Shown: positions 1-12,449 of the stretch, one piece after another
Numbering within the stretch: the stretch's first letter is position 1
Layout: each line of letters opens with the position of its first letter
Assembly (NCBI GenBank): GCA_023053575.1
Contig: JAKZAP010000018.1
Coordinates: 9,052,001-9,116,000, forward strand
From: Branchinecta lynchi
Lineage: Eukaryota; Arthropoda; Branchiopoda; Anostraca; Branchinectidae
Length of the DNA stretch: 64,000 nt
Direction of reading: 5' to 3'
Notes under the pieces: generated by a model
What the model was told of the DNA's origin: nothing
Database searches by the model: none
Seen by the model: the letters and a program-made list of their open reading frames with translations, nothing else
Translations under genes and position numbers: made by a program

Positions 1-105
1 AATGTAACATATCAAATTTGTGTCTCCGGGTTTAGGAATTGATGAATGCAGTTGCGGAAGTAGGTTTCATTCGCATTGTAGACACGACTGGTCCTTTAAG
101 GTTGC
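1..105 (+). repeat. Family J repeat, truncated by window edge (copy 1)
   Basis: Matches the right-hand part of copies at 21836-22209 and 62664-63055: GTCTCCGGGTTTAG, then a GGAAGTAGGT segment, then the terminal GGTCCTTTAAGG. The last block is the inverse of the left end TTAAAGGACC of the other copies, so this looks like a non-autonomous inverted-repeat DNA element. Confidence 0.65.
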
Positions 106-944
106 TAAAATAAGGCTCCGAACTTCAATATTTGTCGAGGAAGAAGGAGAGTAATAGTTGCGTTTTTTTTACCTGAATTCTCATTTCGCTCTCAATTCTC
201 GTACAAATTACCGTTTTCGTTCTTCTCGCTTCTGACAAATATACGAATTTAGCCACTCGTTATTACGTGTTTATACGTATAGAACATCCGCCTTTAGTGG
301 ACCAATGAGGAATGAATATGGAGAAAAAAATTGAGAAGTGACGATCGAGGCAACTTCTCGATTCTGCAGAACTGCGAAGCTTTCCCCGTTATCAATTCTG
401 ACAAAATTGCAAGAAAAGGAGAATTGTGAGGAGAATCGCGAGGAGAATTGAGATAAAAAAAACACCGCCAAAAACTCTAAAACTGTCACGTCTCTGAACT
501 CTTAAAGAAGAGGGAAAATAAAATTAAAACAGGGTCCTGTCCCTCGTTTTTCGCGCCGTCAAGCGGCGGCATTCGCAGGCCTCAAGCCCAGAGATTACTT
601 CTTTTGTCCTTTTTTGCACTAGGCTATGGTCGTATTTTTTCTGCGGTGTAGTTAGATTTGAATTACAGCGTCTGCAATGGATCAAGGACTACGTCGGTCC
701 TATTCGGTTCACGCTGGTTGTCTTAGCGAACAACACCTCTCAGGGCCTGTCTAGTGGAGAGTCCAGTGATTTTTGGGTTGAAAGACAACGCCTTGCCGAT
801 CACGATTGATGTTTCTCGCTTTTGCCACACCCGCCGGATTTCCATCATTAGGCCTGAGTACGAATACAATGTCCTACTTTAGGGCCAGGCCTCTGCGACT
901 TTTGTTCTCACTTTTGTTGAAACATACTTTTCTTGTTTAAATAA
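106..944. other. Upstream intron, nothing recognised
   Basis: No exon with conserved PPP2R3 sequence and no clear repeat seen. Short open frames on the minus strand are low-complexity and are not supported as genes. Confidence 0.4.
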
Positions 945-1946
945 ACAAGACCAAATGTTTCGATGGGATCCCAGAATTTCAATATTTGCTCCCGACAATT
1001 CGGTCTTGTAGATATTCGGTCTTCAACAGACTTCTTAAACATTTTTTACTTTTAACATTTACAAACAGGTTAAGGCCGATAGTAATAATCGGAGAAGACC
1101 AAGTTCGTATTTGACAGTGCTAACCGGATACGCCAGCTGAATTTAAACAAGTTCAGATCTATTCAGATATCCGTTTTGCGCTGTCAAATATTCAAATATG
1201 GATTCAGCATATGGTTTACCCTATAGCCTAAGTCGTATCTCCTTCCTTCGTTACTTCTGCCCAACTTCCAGTTTCGGCCGGATTCCAGACAAACTACTTG
1301 TCTAGCAAAACATTAGAGCTCAAAAACGAATTCAGCATGTCTCCTTACCCCCTCCATCCAACCGTTTCAGCCGGATTCCGAGCGATCTATACATCCGGTG
1401 AGGAAATGATTGTCATATGCGAATTCTGGATGTCTTCTTACCCGCATATCGAACATATTATCAAATTTAAATAAAACTTTCACTTTTAACAAATTCTCCG
1501 GTTTTGGCCGGATGTCGGGACGAACTAATTGTCCGGCCAGAAAATAAATTTGATATTCGGACTCAGCACGTCTCCTTGCCCCTAAGTCGATGCTTTAATC
1601 AACTTCATACTAAACTTTTACTTTTCACGTTTTCGCCGGATTCCGGGTGAACTATTTGTCGTGTGAGAAAAAAAATTTCATATTCGAATTCAGTATGTCT
1701 CCTTACCCCTAAATCAACTATCTCAATACCTTTTGCCCCTTAATTTGAAACCCCTCCCCCGCCCTCAGATATAGGGCTAAAGAGCCAATCTTCGAACTTG
1801 ACCTATACTTTGACCCAAAGGATCCTCCTTACCAAGTTTCATCCAAATATCTCAATCCCTTCGAGAGTTATCGTTCGGACAGACGGACAACTTTTGCGAT
1901 GTCATACGTATCCGTCCACTTACGTTTTGGGATCCCAAAAATTGTC
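945..1946 (+). repeat. Family A dispersed element, copy 1
   Basis: Left edge ACAAGACCAAA, then GATGGGATCCC; right edge ACGTTTTGGGATCCCAAAA. The inside holds degenerate ~137-bp units built around CCGGATTCCGGGCGAACTA, then a CCCCTCCCCC tract, AAGTTTCATC, and a GACGGAC tract next to CTTTTGCGATGTCATA. No supported coding frame. Confidence 0.8.
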
Positions 1947-2354
1947 TCACGACTTCTTCGGCCTTCGAAAAAGCAAAAGACTTTGGTCTGCTGATGAATA
2001 AGCTTCTCGGAAACATTGACCAGGAGCCTGTTGTGTCACATACAGAGAACAGACGTGGCCAGTGTGATAATCGGTGTGATGCCAATATGGGAAATAGGAT
2101 ACACTGATAAAGTGTAGAATCTCGGGAACTAAAATGGATGAAAATACTACTGAAGTAGAATGAATTAGTAACATAAGTACGACGTGTCCTTAGCACTTCC
2201 CGAGAATGGCGGAAGTAATCATATCCATCACAGTCTTCCACTGTTACGACATGTTCTGTCAGTCTACACCTACCAAGCGAGGTGAAATGTGGAATTGAGT
2301 TGTTTACATTATGTATTTTGTTTGTTCACCTGATGTGTTTTCTTTGTTTCTAGT
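1947..2354. other. Spacer between family A copies 1 and 2
   Basis: About 400 bases with no recognised feature. It separates two oppositely oriented family A copies. Confidence 0.4.
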
Positions 2355-3613
2355 ATTTTTGGGATCCCATAACGTAAGTGGAGGGATACCTATGACATCG
2401 CAAAAGTTGTCCGTCTGTCCGTCCGTCCGTCTGTGCGCACTGTAACTATCGGAGGGAATGAGATATTTTGATGAAACTTGGTGTGAGAATTCTTTGGGTC
2501 AAGAGTAAGGTCAAGTTCGTGGATGAGCTATTTAGCCCTACATTTACGGGTGGGGGAGGGGTTTTAAATTAAGGGACAAATTAAATATTTTTAAACAGAC
2601 AATGTGATAGTCGATTATGAGGTAAGAAGACATGTTGAACACGATCGTGAAAACCATTTTGTCATCGGAAAAGTAGTTCGTCCGGAAACCGGCCAAAACC
2701 GAAATTTTGTTAAAAGTAAAAGTTGTATTTGAAGTTGGTTAGATGTTCGATTTAGGGGTAAGAAGACATGCTAAACACGATGGTGAAAACCGTTTTATCG
2801 CCGGACAAGTAGTTAGCCCAGAATCCGGCCAAAACCGGAAAGTCTGTTAAAAGTAAAAGTCTTATTTGAAGTTGATTAGATGTACGATTTAGGGGTAGAA
2901 GCCATGCTGAACACAATGGTGAAAACCATTTTGTCGCCAAACAAGTAGTTCGCCCGGAACCCGGCCAAAACCGGAAAGTTTGTTAAAAGTAAAAATTTTA
3001 TTTGGAGTTTATTAGATGTTCGATTTAGGGGTAAGAAGACATGCTGAACACGTATTTGAAACAATTTTCTACCCAGACAAGTAGTTCGCCCGGAATCCGG
3101 CCAAAACCGAAAATTGTTAAAAGTTAGAGTTTTATTTGTAGTTGATTAGATATTCGATTTAGGGGTAAAGAGATGGTGAATCCGTTTATGACAATCATTT
3201 TTTACCCGGACATATAGTTCGACGGGAATCCGGCTGGAGCCGGAAAATTTGTTATAAGTTGAATTTTTATTTGAAGTTGATTAGATGTTCAATATTGGGG
3301 AAAGAAGATACGCTGAGTTCGTTTTTGAGCTTTCTTTTTCGACGGAAAAGTAGTTCCGGAATTCGGCCGAAACCGGGAAATTGGCAGAAGTGGCAGGAAG
3401 TTTTCATCAAAACAGAGATGGCTTATAGGGGTAAACACACATGCTGATTAAATACCTGAACTTGTTTTTCTCAGATGATTAACCTGTTTTTGAATTTTAA
3501 TAGTAAAAATGTTCAAGGAGTCTGACGAAGACTGGATCGGGCGAAGACAAGACCCAATTGTCTGGATCAAATATTAAATTTTTGGGATCCCATCGAAACC
3601 TTTGGTCTTGTTT
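2355..3613 (-). repeat. Family A dispersed element, copy 2 (inverted)
   Basis: Reverse orientation of copy 1. On the + strand it opens TTTTTGGGATCCC and ACGTAAGTGGAGGGATACC and closes GGGATCCCATCGAAACC. It holds about five ~138-bp internal units (near 2674, 2812, 2952, 3090 and 3225), the cleanest internal array of the family here. Confidence 0.82.
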
Positions 3614-4583
3614 TGTATGGTCTTGAGACTGGATTAAACGATATTGATTGATTGATTGCTTGATACATCGCCGGAAGAAAACTCAGCTGACTTATCCGTT
3701 AGGCGACATAAGTTTTTCCTCTCGAAACGGTAAGAAAATATTATATTCCTTGAGCCCAAGCTGACTTTGAAACACATATTTAAATAATGCATAAAACTCT
3801 ATATATATATATTCAGATTGGGTTTAAAAAGGGTTTTAAAAAGAAACTGAAAACTTTCCACGTTATTTATACGTGTTGAAGGGTGTGTGGTCTTTCTCTT
3901 CTTTTTTTTTCTTTCTTTTTTCACACTTATTCGGGTGGGGCTGACACTGGTAAGGAGTCAATATTAAGGATTATTGTTGTGTTCACGTTTGATTGTCTAT
4001 TATTTAAGTCATAGGCTAGGTGGATAATTATAAGTTGTTGTGTTTAGTTATTTATTTTATTAGATACAAGTAATATTAATAAACTGCAGCACAAGTCCTT
4101 TTGCTGCAAAGGATATTAGTCATTTTATTTTATTTTGGTTAAAAATAAAAACTTACCAACCTACCTAAATAATGCATAAAATAAGAAAATGTTTTTCTCA
4201 CAATTATACAAACAAGATGTTCTCATTTATTTGTTCGTGAAAAGAAGCGTATACATCTCACAAAGTATTTGTTTAGATTTTCTTACGAGGACCCTTGCGA
4301 GCCTGACGAGGACCCTTGCAAAGAACGGCCGAAATATCGCTGACGAAAAATCAGAGCTGACGTATCCGTGTAAACATTGTTTGAATAAATATTTGTTTAG
4401 ATTTTCGTTCTGAGATAAACTAAATAGGGCTTGGTGAAAAACATCGATGGGCTGTCAGTTACGCCTCTCAGAATAGAAGAACAATAAGAGATTTCACCAT
4501 CCGGTCGAGATTGACACGTTCCTCTCCTCGAAAAAGTCATGTTCAGTTCTTTCGTTTGTGTTTTCAGTGTTTTCGTTTTTTAG
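3614..4583. other. Upstream intron with a family B fragment
   Basis: Mostly unrecognised AT-rich sequence. Around 4287-4395 is a minus-strand family B fragment (GGACCCTTGC, GGCCGAAATAT, CTGACGTATCCG, TTTGAATAAATATT). The final 60 bases are T-rich and feed the 4584 acceptor. Confidence 0.5.
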
Positions 4584-4687
4584 AGCGATAGCGTCATATC
4601 TGACATCTACAGCGCATGTGTTGCTAAACCTTCTTCTCCCGTGTCAACTTTGACGAGGAAACGGAAACCGAAGGTTCTCATACCCAG
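4584..4687 (+). CDS. PPP2R3: PPP2R3 exon (first visible): basic linker before the conserved core
   Basis: Encodes residues 1-34 and two bases of Arg35. The frame ends VLIP plus a split Arg, and joined to the next exon gives IPRFYFP, the family hallmark at the start of the conserved core. A basic cluster TRKRKPK lies at residues 24-30. The acceptor is a long T-rich tract ending TTTTTTAG and the donor is GTAAGC. An in-frame TAG is part of the acceptor itself and the frame holds no Met, so this must be an internal exon fed by an upstream exon in phase 0. I could not find that exon in 1-4583. Found by frame and border logic; its sequence before VLIPR is poorly conserved in the family, so the 5' edge is slightly less sure than the 3' edge. 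Confidence 0.8.
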
Positions 4688-5756
4688 GTAAGCTTATTTT
4701 TTTTTACATGGGAACATGATGGTATCATAAATCCATGTACGTGAATCAGGACTATCGAGTTGTTTTACATCGAGTTGTATCCTTGATTGTCTTGGTTCCA
4801 TTCCTGTGAAATTTTTAGCCAGTTCTTGGGTAAATTTCTGCATGTTCTTGTCCCACGTGATGGTATTGGTAGGTTTGAATACATTAACAAAATGTATACC
4901 CTACTGTAAAATATCTGAAAATATCTGAGTTAGCTTCAACTTTTCAGAGTACAGGAGACCGTAGAACTGAAATTAAAAAAAAAATCAACCATCAACAAAT
5001 ATATCAAATCAACCATAACCTAATTGTAAAATATCTGAAAAATATCTGAGTAAAAAAAACAAAAAAAAACATCAACAGATATAACCTAATGTATAACCTA
5101 TTAAAGATCGGGAAAAAATTTGAGTCAGCTTCGGCTTTTGCACAGTAAAAGAGATTGTAGAACTGAAATCAATCTTATCGTATTTTAAAGAAACTTTTCT
5201 GTTTTATTTATCTGTTTTAGTTTTGATTGATGTGTGATCGTATGCTACGGCACCATTACGTTAAGACATGTTAACCTGGATCACCACAACAATATAATAT
5301 AATATAAATATAAAATATAATATAAATCGGAATCGCTTTTTGCACGATAAAATATACTACGGAACTGTACTGCCTACTGTTCCTTTTGCAGGAGACTATA
5401 CACCTGTCAATTTTGCCTGACAAAATATGTAGTTATTCATATTTAAAAAAAAAAAAAATGTCCATTCCGTTAATTGTAGACTTTCTTCCATTGTTGATCC
5501 GAAATTCCCAGGCTTTTGGCCGCATCATTTTTTTAGATATTTTTATATGGTTACACCATCAAACTGTCGTAAAATTTTGGATCTTTGGTATTCAGTCAAT
5601 CTCAAATTTATTCTGACATTTTGACGTGAAGTAGCTACATTAGGACTGGCCTGTTGTCAGCCATTGCTGTGATTTCTCGCCTGAATGGGCGATGGAACTG
5701 CGATTTTAAACTGGTTTTCCAAGGATGTGCGTGGAGGATTATACGCAGAAAGCACT
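4688..5756. other. Intron 1, nothing recognised
   Basis: AT-rich intron with a repeated ATATCTGAAAATATCTGAG-like phrase (near 4908-5120) and a poly-A tract near 5444. No supported gene. Confidence 0.4.
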
Positions 5757-6045
5757 AATCACATGTGATAGGCCAACCAAAAGATCCTGAAAGCGGTGAC
5801 TAAAAAAACTTGGCGCCATCTTTGTTTTTCCTTCCCTCTCAGTGACACAGGCGTGGTACGTACTCGTTCCACTCGATAACAAAAATTGAATCGATGAGAA
5901 GCGCCACTATTTTTCGCTAAAATAGTCGACTTTTCGTGAAAATGGTCGATTTTTTGAAAAAATCCGAAAAATATTGAGCCTATCGACAAAATACCTTGCC
6001 CCCCCCCCCTCCAAACATTTCTCCTAGTGATGGCCCTGATTGTGA
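5757..6045. repeat. Degraded hAT-like end with C run
   Basis: Tandem GTCGATTTT-like phrases, then AAATACCTTGCC, a C run, and CTAGTGATGGCCCTG. The same order (GTCG phrases, AAATACCTTGCC, C run, CTAGTAACGCCTCTG) occurs at 14150-14285 and twice in 46440-46860, and inverted at 20768. The terminal CAGAGGCG resembles hAT termini. Confidence 0.5.
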
Positions 6046-6048
6046 CAT

Positions 6049-6935
6049 GAACAAGACTAAAGGTGTCGATGGGATCCCAAAAATCTAATATTTGATTCAG
6101 GAAATCGGGTCTTGTCTTCGCCAGATCCCGTCTTCGCCTGGCTAATCGTCAGAGAAAACCAAGTTCAGATATACCTCTATAAGCCATATCTATTGTGACG
6201 ATACTGACCGAGACTTCCTGCTTTACTTCTGCCAAGTTTCCGGTTTCGCCCGAATTCCAAACGAACTACTAGTCCAGCAAAAAAAATAAATTCAGAAACA
6301 AATCCAGCGTATCTCCTTATCCCTGTAAAGAACATCTAATCAACTTTGAATGCAAGTTAAATCCGGTTACAACCGGATTCCGGACTAATTATGTGTCAGC
6401 CTCTCTTCTTACCCCTTAATCTGTCACTAATCTAACTTTTGATTTTAACAAATTTTCCGATTTTCGCCGGATTCCAGTCGAACTAGTTGTTCGGCGAGAA
6501 AATGGTTTTCAACATCGTGTTCAGCATGTCCTCTTACCCCTAAATCAACCATTTAATCAACTTCAAATTTAACTTTTACTTTTAACCAACTTTCCGGTTT
6601 TACCGGATTCCGGACGAACTACTTGTCCGGCGAGAAAATGGTTTTCTTTATCGTGCTCAGCATGCCTTCTTACCCCATAATCGACTATCACATTAGCTGT
6701 TTAAAAATATTTTATTTGTCCCTTAATATGAACCCCCTACCCCACCCCTAAATGTAGAGCTACAGGGCCCATCTACGAACTCGACTTTACTCTTGACCCA
6801 AAGAATCGTCACACCAAGTTTCATCAAAATATCTCATTCCCTTCGAGAGTTATCGTGCTCACAGACGGACGGACTTACGGACGGACAGACGGACAACTTT
6901 TGCGGATGTCATAGGTATCCCTCCACTTACGTAGT
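6049..6935 (+). repeat. Family A dispersed element, copy 3
   Basis: Opens ACAAGACTAAAGGTGTCGAT then GGGATCCC. It retains the GGATTCCGG units, the AAGTTTCATC block and GACGGACAGACGGAC. The right end stops after CCACTTACGT without the usual TTTTGGGATCCC, so it is 3' truncated or diverged. Confidence 0.78.
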
Positions 6936-7456
6936 CAAAACGCGAAACCAAACAAACCTGGCGCCATCTACCTATTGGGACGATGCGGGGCAAATATTTT
7001 GTATGTTGCGATACACGATGATGAATTCCATGCCGAACTTTCTTCACTTTCATCGTAACGTTAAGCGAGCGAGCGAGCATTCGACCCCGGTCGTCTGTCC
7101 GTTACAGTTGCTAAATATGGCGCCACTTTTGAAATTTGTTAATGCTGGTTTGATAATTTGTTGCGACATTCCAGTTATGAAAACAAAGCTGAGCCAAATT
7201 TGATCATTATCAATTTCACGCCTGAAATTTCATTCACGTATTGGATGAACAGAAAAATCCTATAAACGAAGAGCTGAGCGCACAGTGGTGATGACTCACC
7301 ATTTTTACAAATTGAGTTAAGAGCCCCATCTAGACAAATTTTTGCCCTGTCTCCCCGTTCCGTCCAAGTTTTCGCCAGATCATTCCCTACTGAAATACTT
7401 GGTTGATAAAGCTGGTAGCTAGCTTTTGATGCATCAACGCGATTACCTCGAAAGTA

Positions 7457-7671
7457 CAGTAGAGGTATGCTTATTTGAACAGTTACTTTAATGTGAACAG
7501 TGTAGTTTTGGGCATAATGGTAGAATGAAGATTCAAAATACCTATACAGGTGTTTTCAGATGCCCTTAGTTACCTATTTTGGCTAACTGGTAGTTAGATT
7601 TAGACACAGCAAGTGTATGAAAATGGCACAGTCCACTGTCAACGACCGTTCACATAAGCATGCCTCTACTG
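7457..7671. mobile_element. 215-bp MITE with TA target duplication (family H, copy 1)
   Basis: Terminal inverted repeats of at least 25 bases start CAGTAGAGGTATGCTTAT on the left and read CAGTAGAGGCATGCTTAT on the reverse strand of the right end. The element is flanked by TA on both sides (7455-7456 and 7672-7673), the signature of Tc1/mariner-superfamily insertion. It has no coding capacity. Confidence 0.85.
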
Positions 7672-7829
7672 TAGCAAAAATTGACCTATCACCTTTGCTT
7701 ACTTAGCTCTTCCACGAATAAATTTTAATAGTGCCAAACTGGGAAGCCAGCTGAGATCCAGTCCAGCGATATTTCAGGCCGTCTTGGTGCCGAAAGCTGT
7801 TGTAGGTTCATACTTCTAGATACAGCCTG

Positions 7830-7990
7830 AAGAGGACCCTTGTGCATGAAGGGCCAGAATATCCCAGGAAGAAATTCCACCTGACTTATCCATTGAACGC
7901 CATTAGACAAATAAAAAAATCGCTCCCGGTACATATTTATTTATTTATTTGTGACCCGCTTTTTGGATAACAGCGGAGTAAGAGTAAAAT
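7830..7990 (-). repeat. Family B fragment followed by LINE 3'-end remnant
   Basis: GGACCCTTG, GAAGGGCC and CTGACTTATCC identify family B. The following TTATTTATTTATTTGTGACCC and GCGGAGTAA are the inverse of the LINE 3' end seen at 24720-24790. Confidence 0.5.
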
Positions 7991-8295
7991 ACATATTAAA
8001 ACACTAAATAAAACAATGTAAATAAACATGACCACATTCTTTTATATAGAGAATTTTTACATAGAGAATATTATTGTGCAACTGTCAAATTTGCCGCAGG
8101 AACAAATGAATTTCAAACTGCCAAGGCAGTGGAAGTAATCGGGTTGAACGGTAAATGTTTGTGTTTTAGCTTCGCATACTAGGTATAACCCTCTAGTGTC
8201 GGTCCTAAACTCTTGGTGTGTACCAGGCCTAATTCCAGGTTCCCTTTTGCTTCGATTTCTTTCGCAAGAACAACGCGGTACAGTCGACCACACAC

Positions 8296-8523
8296 CCTTG
8301 ATTTTTGGCTAGCGTATGCCTAACGCGGGTTATACTACGCCAAATGCTGGGTACCCTTACACAAAAAAATAGGGCTGATTTGAGGGAAGCTAAAAAATCA
8401 ACCAATCAAAACTCCTTTATAGTGGAGAGGGTTAGGGTACATGCAGATATCCAGCTTGTACCGTGGTATGCCAAACGCTAGACATACCCGAAGTTTGGCG
8501 CAGGGTATCCAAGAATCAAGGGG
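8296..8523. repeat. Putative ~228-bp fold-back element
   Basis: The ends are imperfect inverted repeats: CCCTTGATTTTTGG on the left; on the right the reverse strand reads CCCTTGATTCTTGG, and similarity continues inward with mismatches (GCC, AAC and GGGTAT blocks). No coding frame. Confidence 0.45.
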
Positions 8524-9354
8524 CTTGGTAGACTAGTACGGCACAACAGAAAATGGTTCTGACTGTAACCTCGCTTATTAGCAATGGGCTTTTGCTTGGT
8601 ACTGTTGGCTAGACACCAGCTCCCCTTCTCGTCAGTAGGGTTATAAAGTATATTTTGCTAATGACCAGCAGTAGAGGGAAGCCAAAGAGATTACGACGAT
8701 GTCGGTTACTGAGTTTCAAGGTACTATGCTGAGTTCCAAGTGGGGTTCTTGACAGTAAGTACAGCATTCCCCAAAAGAGCTGAAGATTGATAAGGGGGTC
8801 GTAAAATGTTCCCAAAATCTGAACAGGTCTGCCACAGAGGGATTTTAAGCAATGTACGTAATATCACCACAATGATCAACAGTTGGAGAAAATGAATGAA
8901 TAGGCATAAAACTAATGAACAGGCATAATTGCAACCATGGGTCCTTTAAAATTGTGTCATTGATTGAGTTGCTAAACGAACCTGTGCAAATATTGTATTC
9001 AAATGTGTTCATCTTGTTAATGTGTTAACAAAATGTGTTAAGCGAATTCATAAAAAGTACCGCTTTGAAACGACGCGAATAATTTGAATTCGTGAGCGAT
9101 TAGGGCGTAGTCGAAAATGCATGTATGAAAATTGAAACGCCTCAGGCATATCCAAATATGACAATGTAGAGCACTTAGTTGATTGATGTGACTGTGCCGA
9201 ATGCAACCTTTAGTACGTATAAAAACTCAATAAAGATTGGGTAGTATTGGGAGGCTAGCTTGGTAGGGAGGTCTACGGGTCGCGTAGAATGGTTTGGGTG
9301 TGGGCCTGCCTTGTGAGGTTAGTGGTGCAGATGTCGGTCGTAGTACCGACATAT
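8524..9354. other. Intron 1, nothing recognised
   Basis: No conserved coding sequence or clear repeat. Confidence 0.35.
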
Positions 9355-9720
9355 ATATTTTATTTATAACCCGCCAAATACAGAATGTGGTAGCAGAGTA
9401 AAGGGAATAACGCGAAATAACACAAGATAAAATGACAGGATAAACACACAAAATTTAGACATAATTACTACCTGGGCCTGAAAAATTCATGAAAAACATC
9501 ATGTACTCGAAGACCAGGTTGACGAGATGTAGATTGTAGTGACGCTGACGTTTTCTCGAGTGAACGAATCACATCTTGGACGCCGAATTTCTGATATTGA
9601 AGAGGGATCCCTGAGGCCTGACGTGGGGAACTGTCCCAGTGAACTCTTTTTTTTTTTTTTTTTCAGTTCAGTTTTATTAAATTGAAAATAAAGGAACAAA
9701 ATAAATTTCGACCCCTACAA
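9355..9720 (-). repeat. Two retroposon 3'-end remnants
   Basis: 9355-9440: TATTTATAACCCGCC then GCAGAGTAAAGG, the inverse of the LINE end TTTACTCCGC...GGCGGGTTATAAAT at 24736-24770. 9645-9700: a T run then TTCAGTTTTATTAAATTG, typical of an inverted poly-A-tailed element. Confidence 0.5.
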
Positions 9721-11240
9721 AGCTCCATGGCCTGTTACATAGGGGTTAATACCACAATAATTAACAAATGAACGAGTCTCTTAACTACTACAATAAAATA
9801 AAAAGAGAACAATTGAAGAATTTGTTTTATTTTTACTTACCGCTCCATCCTCGAAGCTCAACTCCAGGTCTATTCCGATCTCCCACAATCACTATTTCAA
9901 CAAATATAATAACAACAAATAATTATGTTTTATGTATACGTTTCACATTCCACTTTGTACGTTTACCACCTTCTCGAAAGCAGTGTGCTTGCTTGTATCG
10001 TCCCGTTCTTTTCTGGAAAGTTACTGTTTCTTGCGTTAAAAAAAAAAAAATCTGTTCCTTCGTTGTTTGTAGCCCGAAAACTTACTTCTGTTCCAGCAAA
10101 TGCTAACCGACTGCATTTGTTTAAACTTAAAGCCAGGGTTCACCTTCCAGATTCCCAGACGTCAGGGGCTTCCGCATAGTCAAGCCAACCCGTCCAGATT
10201 TTTATGATAATGATGAAAGCAATGCTCTTGAACACTTCCTAGATGTCCCCTTTACCTTTCAAGTATCTCTCAGTCACAACTGCCAATCACTTTCCGTTTT
10301 CTTCCTTCATTTGCATATTTGTTTTTTCTCTCGAACTGGTTGCCTCTATGGCACCTTCCAGATCCATTTCGACGAAAACGGCTGTCTGGAATCAGGAAGA
10401 AAAACCTGAGTTGCGTTTTCAGACATTTCTGTTTTCCCTGAGTTTAGCAAAATGCGTTTTCAATTGCCAGAGTCAAATACTGTGTTACTGTGTTTATGTT
10501 TACAAGCGTTTGAAGCCTCCGTGTTATGAGCGGGTTTAACACCGATTACCCAGAACACGCAACTACATTTGACTCAAGAGTAAACACGGTGGGATGAATA
10601 TGGGTATTTCCCCTTTTGTATTAAACTCCGTGTTAAACTCGTTGTTGTCTGAAAACGCAACTCTGAAAGGTGGCCTGGCTTTTAGCACGAAATTAAAAGC
10701 CCGATGAGCAGCGCGAAACCGCGTGTTTCGTAATTTGTAACCTCCGATGTCGAGGCCCACCACAAAAATATATATGTCTTGATGAGCCGTTCAGCTACTT
10801 TCACCTTCGCGGTTTACTTGTGCTTTGGGCGAAGTTTTATCCCAAACGACTTGAACCCATGAGACCTCCGTCATCGCTTGATCAGGTAGAAGGAATGAAT
10901 GAATAAATAATTGAAGATTTAATTGAGCTACAAAACGAAAAAGAAAAGAAGATTAAAAGAAAAAGAAAAATTTGGACTAGGCCTAGTCCTACCGCTTCTT
11001 TTTCTGATAAGCTGACCTGAACGCTGTTTGACGAACCTCGTGTACGATAAATCTTAGTCATTTGTTCAGCTTTTATTCTCTGTCTTTTATTTGTATTTAC
11101 ACTGCTCCACTTTTCCTTTTGCAAAACGTGGAAAATATAAATAATAATATTTAGACTGCTCTCCATTTATTAATAATAATAATAATATAATGCAAAAATA
11201 AGGCACATGGCCTCTACATAAAGGTTGTGTGAAGGTTGGA
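9721..11240. other. Intron 1, unrecognised, with an AAT microsatellite
   Basis: Several overlapping short frames occur here but none resembles a known protein. An (AAT)n tract sits at about 11169-11190 beside GAATGAATGAATAAATAA-type sequence near 10895, both common at retroposon tails. Confidence 0.4.
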
Positions 11241-11246
11241 AAATAT

Positions 11247-11602
11247 ACACAAAAAATCAACGAAGAAACCAACGAAAATGGGGTTTGTAAAGGGCAACGA
11301 ATATGCTGAAATAAAAGGCGAATATTTCCGGAGGACAACCGCCCCCCTTCTTCAGCGCAGACAGAAAATTTCGAGGAAAAATGCCAAAACGAGGATGAAG
11401 ATCAACAACCAAGAACACTAAAACAAAGCAGAAAACCAACAAGAAACCGAAGATTAAAACAATTTGGAAAAACTGAAAGCCCAAAATAAAGACAGTGAGC
11501 CACTCACCGACACCTGCGAATAACAAGTACCACTGTTTTCGTAATTGTTAACCGCTAGTACAAACCCCATTTTCCTTGGTTTCTTCGTTAATTTTGTGTG
11601 AT
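11247..11602. repeat. Inverted repeat with ~45-bp arms
   Basis: The left arm CAACGAAGAAACCAACG plus AATGGGGTTTGTA is mirrored by the right arm ACAAACCCCATTTTCC then TTGGTTTCTTCGTTAA. The ~270-base interior has no supported gene. Confidence 0.6.
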
Positions 11603-12339
11603 ATGCCAGGCCAATGTGGTTTACGAAATTATCTTTTTGAAAAACAGAAATAATAATAAAGGGTGAAGCGATATTGCCTATGCACCGTGAACCTTAAAGT
11701 CAGTATACATACATGCACCGACTTCTGAATTCCGGTGTAACCTTCAGCTCTTGCTTCACTATTCACTTTTCTCAAATCCAGATCCGAATCTGTCGTGCGT
11801 TGCCATAATAGCAATCTGTTTCGATGAAGAAGGAAAACATAAATGAAAGATAACATCCAAAATTTTAGCAACTATTAACTGTCTCTTTCATATCCAGAAA
11901 TTAAAAATATGTCATTGCTAATTATTCGCAGATGATTTTTACTGTTCATGGAGGGAATTTGGGAATCCCGAGATCATGTAATCGTCCAAAATGAGAGACA
12001 AGCGTTGAAGAAGGTAGTTAGAGACCCTGCAATTAAAAATTGAAGGAAGGGAATATACACGCTATTTTGTCATAGTATTTGTCTACTTTGGTAGAAGGAA
12101 AAGTTACTGGTGTTAGGAAATAGATTAACGTTGTTTTTTGTCAGAATCAGCGTATTTTGAGACCGTCTTTAAAGGACACGGCGTACTTGTGATAGTAATT
12201 CATTGTACTTTAGTAGGTCAATAGTATTTCCATCCATTCTCGTCCCCCAGATTCTTTATTTCAAAATTGAATCCTATAGATAGTCCTTCAGCCCAAGCTG
12301 ACTGCGAATCATATTTCATGGTGAAGTTAATTTTCCAGC

Positions 12340-12430
12340 TTGAGCGGTTTGAGCCTGACGGACCCTTGCCAAGAAGGGCCGAAATATAGCTCTAATAAAA
12401 TGTAGCTGACTTATCCGCTTTGCACCATCA
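12340..12430 (-). repeat. Family B fragment
   Basis: Contains GACGGACCCTTGCCAAGAAG, GGCCGAAATATAGCTC, TAATAAAATGTAGCTGAC and TTATCCGC, the inverse of the family B order at 20190 and 27465. Confidence 0.6.
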
Positions 12431-12449
12431 AATAGCGAATCCTATCTCT

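Noticed and set aside
1852..2241. 129-codon minus-strand frame
   Set aside because: Mostly the inverse of the family A right end, including the GACGGAC tract; no protein motif.
6793..7203. 136-codon + strand frame
   Set aside because: Begins in the family A copy 3 end module (same peptide TQRI...TDGQTD seen at 1798 and 59264), so it is repeat-derived.
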